Assembly: GCF_000003815.2 (NCBI RefSeq)
Contig: NC_049982.1
Location: forward strand, 11,100,175-11,164,174
DNA from: Branchiostoma floridae
Lineage: Eukaryota; Chordata; Leptocardii; Amphioxiformes; Branchiostomatidae
Direction: 5' to 3'
Length of the DNA stretch: 64,000 bases
The notes beneath the pieces were generated by a model. That model did not search any database. It saw only the letters and a list, made by a program, of their open reading frames with translations, and was not told the DNA's origin. Positions 36,601-45,000 of the stretch are shown here, piece after piece; within the stretch, counting starts at the first letter, position 1, and each line of letters begins with the position of its first letter. Both the position numbers and the translations under genes were made by a program.

Positions 36601-38562
36601 TTACGATGTTTTATAATAGTGACTTTACAAGTTGTTTATAGAGTCCATTCCAAGACACCATGCGGATGTTTGTGGCCATTGTTTAGAATTGATTTTAAAG
36701 TTTTGTAATCATATGTCTAGGACATTTGATACTTCAGAAATATTTGTAACACTGTTTCAACTTTATAAATATTTCCCTGGTCCTGTAAAACTTTGGAAAT
36801 ATTCATTGTGTGGAATTGGATACTTCTAATGGTTTCTAAATAATGATAACAGCATTCTACCATTATTTACCATTTTCTACCATTTTTTGTAAATGGTTCA
36901 GTGGGCTGGGAAGATAGCAATTCACACATTCTTGCAAAGTATGGTTGGGTGCCATGCAACAATGGCCCACCACAAAGGATTCACCAGTGCCCAGCAGTGG
37001 AATCTAAAAATATACAGATACAACAATAGGGCTTACTTTTATGGGGGCAATAAACTAATTTAACCATTTGGCCAGGTTTACCATTTTTTGTAAATATTTG
37101 TAAATGTAAAATAATCACAGAGAGGTTTCACAATAATTCTAAATAAAGATATTTTTGTACAGTTACTTTCAAAATGTTTCTAAAATATTCAAAGGAATTC
37201 AAATATATGAGTCCTTTCTCAGTCAATTTTTTAAAAATGATTTAATTATTGTGGCTCAGATATTCTTTTATTCAAAATAATTCAGACTAATTATAAATAT
37301 CGCCTAAAAACCCTCATGGTGTCTTGGAATGGACTCTATACAAAAATATATTACAAAACCTCATTGTGCACGTGGCATCTCATTTTCTCTCAATGACAAC
37401 ATTTATTTTGTAGTGTCATAGCAAAATCAGTTAATTTTTGCAGGAATTGGCTGACAGATAAAAATTTTGAGCTGGTTAGAGCCCTGACCCTCGTCACAGT
37501 GATGGACAAACAGTAACACAGGCTAGTACCCAATCTAAACCACCACATCCAATTCTGACCTGGATGAGGTTCATTAACGTGGTGAAGAACCAGTGTTTGC
37601 TGTAGGCCGTGTCTCCGATGTTGTCGGCATGGAGATCCACGCCCTCTCCTAACATCTCCGCAGGGGGCGGGGACGGGTTTCTGGATGGAATCCTCCGTGG
37701 GGATGGCGAGTTGTCTGGACAAGGTGGGATAGGTGCAATGACACCGAATTCAAATGATCAACTTAATAATAACATTTTGCAATAGGTAACAAATTTTATT
37801 GCGAAGGATTGATTGGAGGTCGATGACCGCTTATTGTAAATGCAGAAATGTTCGCGGTGGATTAATGTTCGCGGTTTTCGCGGCGACCACTTCACCGCAA
37901 ACATTTTTCTATTATGGTATTAGACTGCAGTCTATGTTGTTACCATGAAATTAAAACACCCGCGAAAAGTCATTTTTCCGCTACCGCAAAATTAAATCCC
38001 CACAAACTTAAATGCAGTTACAGTATTTGCTGATTAGCTACTAACTGTTAGTATTTAATTTCAGTCATCAGCGAGGCTTTTTCATACTGTATGTTGAATG
38101 TTCAAAAACAAAATAAGCTCAGACATCAAAACCAGAAGTTGTGCTCCAGTATACTAGTATGGAAAAGTCACCAGCCCAGAATCTAATCTTGTCTTTGACA
38201 GGGCTAAACAATACTGTTAATTATGTAACGTTAGATTATGCTTATCAACATGCAAACAAAGGCTTTCATGCAAAACATAACCTTCTCTGTGAAGGTTAAA
38301 GATCAAAAACGTTTGCACACTCCTATAAGGGTCCAGCAAAAATTTTACTCGTCATTTTTGGATGCATAACGTTAACGTTTATACACATTTCTCTTCCATG
38401 AAAGCGTTCTTCTCCAAATTACGATATCTAATTGCTGTGTTTACCTTCACTGGACATTTTAATGTATTGCAGCACCGATTACTGTTCAACAATCACCACA
38501 GACTAGAAAATTTGCCTGCAAAGAGCCTGACACATGGGGAGGGGGGCTTAACACGCAGCCAT
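24672..38562 (-). CDS. SAAL1: SAAL1 (serum amyloid A-like 1) orthologue
   Basis: About 13 exons, phases agreeing: 38562-38553 (tentative MAA), 37714-37560, 36356-36234, 35972-35889, 35504-35425, 35070-35011, 34840-34725, 30863-30740, 28710-28628, 28015-27845, 25796 into the N gap with a donor at 25434, 25140-25045, 24755-24672 (stop). Diagnostic matches to vertebrate SAAL1 are [77 protein letters not shown] and [20 protein letters not shown]. Length is about 515 residues against 474 in human; the Ser/Thr-rich stretch next to the gap accounts for some excess. The family is helical, armadillo-like, and has been linked to cell proliferation (SPACIA1); no enzymatic motif is expected. Exon 1 of ten coding bases fits by phase only and uses a GTTAAG donor. 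Confidence 0.92.
25437..25585. other. Assembly gap inside a SAAL1 exon region
   Basis: 149 N. The exon entering from 25796 is still open at 25586, and a donor (AAG|gtaaga, read on minus) lies at 25433 just beyond. A single exon may span the gap, but 149 bases would break the phase by one, so the true size differs or an intron is hidden. Confidence 0.8.
26829..27716 (+). CDS. Coiled-coil protein with C-terminal CARD, 295 aa, single exon
   Basis: Uninterrupted frame [14 protein letters not shown] to VKELEVSNV. Residues about 70-158 form a heptad-rich coiled coil ([38 protein letters not shown]). Residues 205-290 read as a [56 protein letters not shown] and [15 protein letters not shown] follow the six-helix death-fold pattern with its LL.IL..RG..AF core. 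CARDs make homotypic contacts in apoptosis and innate immune signalling; coiled-coil/CARD adaptors oligomerise. The gene is nested in the SAAL1 intron 25797-27844 on the opposite strand and has no introns in the CDS. A TTTTGCAG just before the 5' end could be an acceptor for a non-coding exon, otherwise it may be a retrocopy. Partner and ligand are unknown. Confidence 0.85.
   Translation: MLSESYRYKFLRKLTGPPEETKSSDNTHGGKGTDEKIKMKQVKDIVEDAQTNKRARPPTSLAKMYRSEGLMEECLRRVVSLEADVTNLRQENASLKADLLSQQQEKEELREKVTDMQKEMKVLKQTVETTQREQQFDSENVQQRLYCLESHAQGLIALEAGSANPRIVCLDTRTGTLNRRASTSAIVTTGTSSETGPDNPTDKAMTYEHRKKLASQQLKKDLQLGIVLPALEEANIITTEMKERIDSHTSKMEKVEEFLNILKTRGDKAFEICLNALKEDPGSAHLVKELEVSNV
28752..30294. 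mobile_element. 1.5 kb TIR DNA transposon, non-autonomous
   Basis: The left end AGGGACTGTACGATATTTAT and the right end, reverse-complemented AGGGACCGTACGATATTTAT, form a TIR of about 45 bp that continues through GGGAGGGCTGGTGC. Inside each end lie two or three GGGAGGGCCATGTTAATTTT repeats in the same orientation. No transposase is seen. A second inverted-repeat element (29025-30071) occupies the middle. Located in a SAAL1 intron. Confidence 0.85.
29025..30071. mobile_element. Element nested inside the 28752-30294 transposon
   Basis: The left end is CAGTGTTCCCGTCATTTT. The right end, reverse-complemented, is CAGTGTTCTCGCCAGGATTT. CAGTGTTC starts resemble hAT-type ends. The ORFs inside (82-108 codons) match nothing recognisable. 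Target duplications are not clear. Confidence 0.6.
30982..32293. mobile_element. 1.3 kb TIR element with perfect 8 bp target duplication
   Basis: Ends GGCTTGGCGGAAACGGCTGC and, reverse-complemented, GGGTTGGTGGAAACGTCTGC. The TIR runs about 80 bp, including CCGGTCCGGAGGTTGGTTTG. It is flanked by ATTCAGAT at 30974-30981 and 32294-32301. An 8 bp duplication fits hAT, P or Merlin-type transposition. Internal ORFs (such as 31642-31869, 75 codons) are not recognisable as transposase, so it is probably non-autonomous. Located in the 30864-34724 SAAL1 intron. Confidence 0.9.
33080..33220 (+). repeat. Two 75 bp tandem copies
   Basis: GGGGTAGGGGTGTAC...AACGAATAAATTGACTAAGT...GGAGACGCCCACC occurs at about 33080-33144 and again at 33155-33220. 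It is intronic in SAAL1. Confidence 0.8.
33843..33925 (+). repeat. Three 28 bp tandem copies
   Basis: Unit TGAACATACTCGAGAAAATG plus GGCCTCCC starts at 33843, 33871 and 33899. The copies are essentially identical, so the expansion is recent. It is intronic in SAAL1. Confidence 0.9.
34269..34519. repeat. Palindrome adjoining a 100-N gap
   Basis: 34269-34368 is N. The arm 34369-34414 (TTGCCTCCAGTATGAAATCA...) is repeated in reverse complement up to 34519. The sequence left of the gap (CTGACTATGTGGATT) is mirrored in the loop at about 34413-34430. The gap therefore lies in a larger inverted structure. Confidence 0.8.
36641..37336. mobile_element. MITE copy 2, same family as 1332-1759, with 270 bp extra interior
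   Basis: It has the same TIR (GAGTCCATTCCAAGACACC) and TA flanks as copy 1 and high similarity on both sides. Copy 2 carries about 270 bp more between TGTGGAATT (about 36818) and TTTTTTGTAAATATTTG (about 37086). CCATTTTTTGTAAAT occurs at both about 36888 and 37082. It lies in the SAAL1 intron 36357-37559. Confidence 0.85.
37831..38026. mobile_element. Short TIR repeat family C (TGTTCGCGG), copy 1
   Basis: It runs from TTGTAAATGCAGAAATGTTC through GCGGTGGATTAATGTTCGCG to a right end that reverse-complemented reads TACTGTAACTGCATTTAAG. An inverted copy is at 40373-40570. It lies in the first SAAL1 intron. Confidence 0.75.
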
Positions 38563-39097
38563 GTTGGTACTCTCGTACCGCCTGTCTCGTTCCCAGGTCT
38601 GACAAAGTTGATGTTGTTTACAAAAAAAAGTTTGGCTATTATCTATGTAAATTTATGCGAGGTCACAAACAAAGTAAATAGATGAATTGACTAATCAGAA
38701 AGCCGATAGCGGGGGTTTGTGACTGGGTGTGACCAATCAGAGTAAAACTGTTGTCGAACGATTTGGATAGTACCACTCTGACGAAATAGGTAATTTCTTA
38801 TATTTTATTTTACACTAAGACATCATTAATGTTGACTATATCTTTTTCATTACTACGAACAAAGTTATTACTGTTAGATTAAAGTATGACAGTATCGATT
38901 CATAAGTATTAGTCTTTGAAATTACGTTTGATTAGACGTGGGTTTGACCTACTTTCCGAATGGAATCGACTGTTAATCAACTGGCGTGGCACGTGATCGA
39001 TTAGCTACAAAAATGGCGAAAGATATCTGACACAGTTCGACAGTTTTCGTAGGTGTCGTTGTCGGTTTTCGCGGGATATCTTTCTCGAGCCGACAAG
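38563..39097. promoter_or_regulatory. Shared divergent promoter region of SAAL1 and the PNPLA2-like gene
   Basis: The two start codons (38562 minus, 39098 plus) point away from each other, 535 bases apart. A CCAAT box (CCAATCAG, 38733-38740) lies between them. The proposed SAAL1 start region, read on minus, is CAACATGGCTGCG, which resembles the YY1 box found at housekeeping start sites. There is no obvious TATA box. The inference of co-regulation depends on the tentative SAAL1 exon 1. Confidence 0.5.
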
Positions 39098-42000
39098 ATG
39101 AACATTTCCTTCTCAGGCTGCGGTTTTCTGGGGATGTACCATGTTGGGGTGGCGTCCTGTATCATACAGCACGCGCCCAATCTCCAGCTGCAGAAGTTGG
39201 GAGGAGCATCTGCGGGAGCGCTGAGTGCTGCCATGTTGCTGTTCGGATGCGATCTCAGTAAGTCTATTGTGTCCAAAAAAATTCTGATCTCTAACATTCT
39301 TTTTGCATCCAGAGGGACTGGTGTTATACGATGAATCAAAGGCAAAATCATCATCATCTCTCTGTTTCAGTCTAACACAAATCTAGTAACCACAGATCGA
39401 TTTCAAAACAAACGTCATCATCATAACTTATGAGAACGTATCGTTGTTCATAGTAGTCTTGAGATCGGGCTGGGGTTTGGTAAGCAGGCTATAGTAGTCT
39501 GGATGCCAGACTGTTCCCAGGGCCTGCACAAGCAAACTCCTCGGCTCTAGGGCCAACATGACCCCAAGGAAATTGTACAACAGGCCCCCTTAGTTCAGGG
39601 TCTAACTATGGTCCTTGAAACAGTCTGGCATCCAGGTTATGTTCACTCTGAAATTGCAGTACTAGTTCTCCTAAACTTATTCTCTCCACAAGATGACTGG
39701 CTGATGACTGAGGTGGGAGTAGTCACCATTTAGATGTACAGCACAGTCAGCCACCAACTAGTCTATGTAACACAAACTCAGCTGTCTGGGGCTGTATTAT
39801 ATAACTGGAGGCTGGCGGGTGGTGATGACTGGCTGCTATAAGTATAAGCGAGATTTAATCACATTAGACATCAACCAACCAATCAATCAATCATGTCCAT
39901 GATAGTGCTGTACTGCATCACCTTTTGAATTGAAGTTTAAAGATCTGATAGAAAATAGTACTAACATCAAGATGTGAAGTTCAGTACAGTTTGAACACTG
40001 ATGAAAAGACAATCCTGCAAAGTTCCTTTTAGCTAGTACTAATTATTGCATCAGCTGTTCTACTTTCCTTGTATGTAATCTAGGTCATAATTGAGGTAAT
40101 ACAATCAAGTATGTGTCGGCTATTGCGCACTGCATATTTGCAGTCCGATAGTCCTATAGATAAAGGCCCTTATATCTTTGCAAAATCACATAGTCCTACA
40201 AGACTTATTTCAACAGGGACTGGTTGAATTTGGGAAAAAATAATAAAAAGGAGATACCACGCAACCAAACCCAAGAATCTGGCAAGATTACTTATAGGAT
40301 TTGTGCTGAAAAGTTTCACTGAAGTGTTCTATTGTCTCAATCAGTCACCTTCATCTACATGAAAGCTGCAGACACTGTAAATGAATCTAAGTTCACAGGG
40401 ATTTAATTTCACAGTAGTGGGAAAAAAAGAATGTTCGCGGTAACACCAAAGGCTGCAGTCTAATACCATAATGGAAAAATGTTTGCGGTAGTTTTAGGTT
40501 TGCGGTGAAGTGGTCGCAGCTAACGAACCGCGAACATTAATCCACCGGGAACATTTCTACATTTACAGTATTCCACTTTCAAGGCTACAGTATGCTTGCC
40601 ATAGTTTACAAGTCAACTTAGCAGGGTGCACCACTCTTAGTTCAGTAACCTGCAGAAAAATGGGCATTGGACTGTCAGTCTCCCCTATGCTACTGAAATC
40701 TAGACCTGCACATCAAGAGAGATGAATTTAGCAAGCGGAATACTACAGGGCTGCCAGTGAATGACCCCTAGAAGTTAGCCTTGGATCAGTCTGCTCTTAC
40801 AGTCATTGACCCTTTATAATATATGATGCAAGTTGACCTAATTCTGTCTGCAGTACATGGCAGCACTAGTCCTCCAGGTCATTGACCTAGGTAACCTAGA
40901 GAGGTTTTGTTACCATGAGCCAGTTCCCAGAAGTAAGATGCTAAAAATCCAATGGTTTTATCAAAACAAAAGCTTATTTCTTTCCAAATTATCTTGCTGA
41001 TCAGTCATTGAATCTCAGTTCAATAGCTATGCCTATCATCCCTTAACCTGGAATCCAGTCCTACTGCTNNNNNNNNNNNNNNNNNNNNNNNNNNNNNNNN
41101 NNNNNNNNNNNNNNNNNNNNNNNNNNNNNNNNNNNNNNNNNNNNNNNNNNNNNNNNNNNNNNNNNNNNCATGGACATGGCTGGTATCTTCCCTGGCCCCG
41201 TACAAAGCCTGCACTATAGTACGGTAGGCCCAGCCAGCAGTAGACTGGATTCCAGGTTAATCATCCCTATCAATATCAAGACATGTGGAATAACTGGAGC
41301 CTGTAACTAGATACCTCAAACATCCTCTGCATGTGTCAGGCCATGTGATAAGCTGCACCCAGCTGAGTTTATCTGGGTCAATGAAATGTACATATGGTTA
41401 GCCCTGCTCAAATAAAGACTTGCTCTGTCTAGCCTGGGTGCCATCAGAACACCCATACTCACTCCCTAAAATGTTGGGGTTTTTTTACACGTGTAACGTT
41501 GTATGCTGGCCCAGGTTTTTTAGGGACCAAGTACAGAACCTCATTTTTAGGGAGTATAGAAGCCCAATATTTACGAAAGCAAGTATGGGATCCCCATTTT
41601 TTTAAAGCAGCCCCAGTAAACTAAATATGTAGGACCCATGCTTGGCTCTGTTTGCATGTGTATCTTCTTCGGAGGTCACACAGCTTTATTCAGAAAAGCA
41701 AGTCCAACAAAAAAGGCATGATGTGTTTGAGTGTATTTACTGTACATAAGCCGCTTGTACATGTGCTTTGATTTGCATATTCAAATACTAATATGGAGAT
41801 AACCATTTGGAGGTTAACCACCTGGTACAAAGAATATACTACCTTGAAAGAATGCTTTATAAAATTTCCTTTTTTTTTTATTCCGGGTCATTTAACAAGC
41901 ATTGGCAAAGTTATGCAGAGTTTTTATCTTAAAACCTGATTAATAACTAAATAAGGTTCCTTCTTCCAAGGCCAACAAAATTGAAGGCAAATGTATGGAT

Positions 42001-45000
42001 GTGATGAACAGATTAACAGATTTTCCTTATATCCTTAGAAGAAACAAGGATTTAAGTTTTATCTGTTCAGTGATTCAAGCCAGTGCCACTTCATTCCCAG
42101 TGTAAACATACTTAGGTACCGGTATAGGCCTATTCTTTTTCTTTTGCTTATCTGATGAAGAGGGCCTAAAGCAAAGAAAGTTCAGTAGAGAAAACATGCT
42201 GTGATCATGTTGTACTAGACAGCACCTACTCAATGACATGTAGGACCACCATAGCCTTATAATTTCCTTTTCTTTCCTCAGGAGAGTGTACAGACTCAGT
42301 GCTCAGACTGGCCACACAGGCCAGGAAACGTGTCCTGGGTCCCATGCACCCCAGCTTCCGCCTGGTGAAGACCCTCCGGGAGGGCATGCGCCGGGTCTTC
42401 CCTCCCAACGCTCACGAGATAGCCTCTGGACGGCTCTGTCTTTCAGTGACCAGAGTGTGCGATGGACAGAACGTCATCCTGGACCAGTTTGACACCAGGG
42501 AAGAGCTGATCCAGGCTTTGATCTGCTCAGCTTTTGTACCTGTGTACTGTGGCCTGGTGCCACCAATGTTCAAGGGAACGGTAAGTTTCAACCTGTACAA
42601 CAATGCTAATAACACAAAAGGCTTAGATTGTAGGTCATAGCAGTCCTTCCTATGGTCACTTGTTCCACTTGTCACCATTGTTAGCTTGCACCATATCAGT
42701 GTACTTTTTCTATATACTGTTTCATGTTGCATGTAATCCTGGGACAAGAAAATCCAAGTAAAACTCATTTATTCAATAGAAATATAATACTATAATTACA
42801 ATTACAGTTTTTGACTTGTTGAACCAATAGCCCTACTTTTTCAACCAAATGTACATGTTTTGGTGTTTACCATACAGAAATATATTGCTGTCTTTTGAGA
42901 AAGCTGGTTGGTACGATGGAGATGAATTATACTTGCATTTTCATGTTTCAGAGATATGTGGATGGAGGTCTAAGTGACAACTGTCCGCACCTTGGAAAGA
43001 ACACCATCAACGTGTCCCCCTTCTCAGGAGAGGCCGACATCTGTCCTGTGGACAAACTGTCCAAGTAAGTAAGTTCAAGATTCAAGAACTGTGGAGCATT
43101 CAAGAACTGCGGAGCATTTTGTACAATCCATCTAGTTCAGTATTTGTTAGCCTGGATACCATACCCCAACCTCAAAAATATCTTGAGATCGGGCTGGGGT
43201 TTGGTAACCAGGCTAAGTATTTGTATGATTTGAAAGAAAAATTGCCACTGTATGTCAAAAGTTTAAACCTGGTCTGTGGTACTGTGGACTTAGTAGTCAT
43301 GATTTGACTTGACCACTTGCCCATATTTTGCATAATTTCACACAACTTTTCTGTTTTTTTTTCCATCCATGCAGCAACTTGTTGAACTTCTCCATGACCA
43401 ACACCAGTATTCAGTTCACCACCACCAACATGTGGCGCATGGCCATCGCGTTCTTCCCACCAGAACCCGAGGTTCTACAGGAAATCTGCAGGCAGGGGTT
43501 CAACGATGCTCTCCGTTTTCTACGGGAAAATGGTAAGAATCCTGTAAATGTGTACGTACACCTCTCCTTGCACTACTTTAAACCTTCATAGATTTGTAGT
43601 GAATTTCATCTTCATTTGTATATTTCCTCATCATGTTTGTGCACATTTTCCCTCTTGCAGACCTGATATACATGTAGATTTGTAGTGTTAGAATTTCATC
43701 TTCATTTGTATCTTTCCTCAAAACGTTTTTCCTCTCTTGCAGACCTGATAGGCTGCATGAGGCATGTCAGCAGTGTCAAGTCTATGAGCGAAGCTTTCAG
43801 TGACTACAGCGGCAGGTCAACCAGCGAATGTAGCAATGATAGCTCTGCAGAAGTGTTTGTTGAGATTGACAGGGACAGAAGAGAAGAAACCGCCACACAG
43901 GAAAAAGAAGATTGTTCAGAGTGCAAGTCAGAAATCCATCATGCAAACAAGCAGACACTTCCAACTCAGGTTTTAGATGGTAGGTACCTGAACTTGAAAG
44001 GTTTCGTGTTGTCTTGGAATAAGTGCAATAGTGTCATTCAAATTGAAAGTCTCAGTAGATGTTCCACATTCATTGTGAAAGGGTAGTTCTTTTGAGAGGT
44101 TGCATTATTGATAATGTATATGTTACATTATTGTATGACAACTTTACATTTAAAATGTTTATTCTGTTATTTGTTGATCATAAGAAATCCTTTGTTCAAG
44201 TATCTCACAGAATAGTGTCCTAATGGCTGCATTGTGTTTGTTTTCAGTTTTTCAGGAAGCCAACAGGAAGGGCATACTACAGAGTATTCTGAACAGCCAC
44301 ATGGCCAGCTTTGTATCTGTGGTGACTCTGCCTTATATCCTACCATTCGAGACAGCCTTCAACTACACTCTCAGGTCAGGACGTTGTTGTAACTTTCATC
44401 TGTTACTCATGTTATATAGTGTGTTGAATGGGAAAAAATGTTTTCTCCATTTGTTTTTGTAATAGCAAATAATAGAAAATTACTTCTGTGTATGATGTAG
44501 GAATGCAAGTTTATTGCAAACTTAATCCAAGGTCTGCTCGCAACAGCATATCTCTCTGAAATGTGAATTTATGACACTAATTAGTGGCGTTTATTTTATA
44601 TTGGTTATATGGATGCCCGCAATGATGATGATGATGGTTATATGGATACAGATACAGATACAAAATACCTTTTCAAAGTTGTTGTGTCATTGTTGCTTAA
44701 AATCATTCTTGTGTACCTGTTTGTGTACCTGTACCTGTAATTTTGTGTACATGTACCTGTAATTTTGTGTACCTGTTTCTGTAGATAGCAAACACGTGAT
44801 AACGTTTTATCAACCTCTTAGTCTTACTGAATCAATCCTACATGCAGGTTTGCTGAGTGGGCACCTGAAGAGACGGCATACTACCTGAAGAAGCTGTTGA
44901 AGCACCTGGAGTCACGGGTGGAGGTACAGGCCTGCCAGCTGAAGGAAAAGTATGTGGGATCAGTCTATGTTTGCTTCAGATGAGCTCTTTGTCAAATCTG

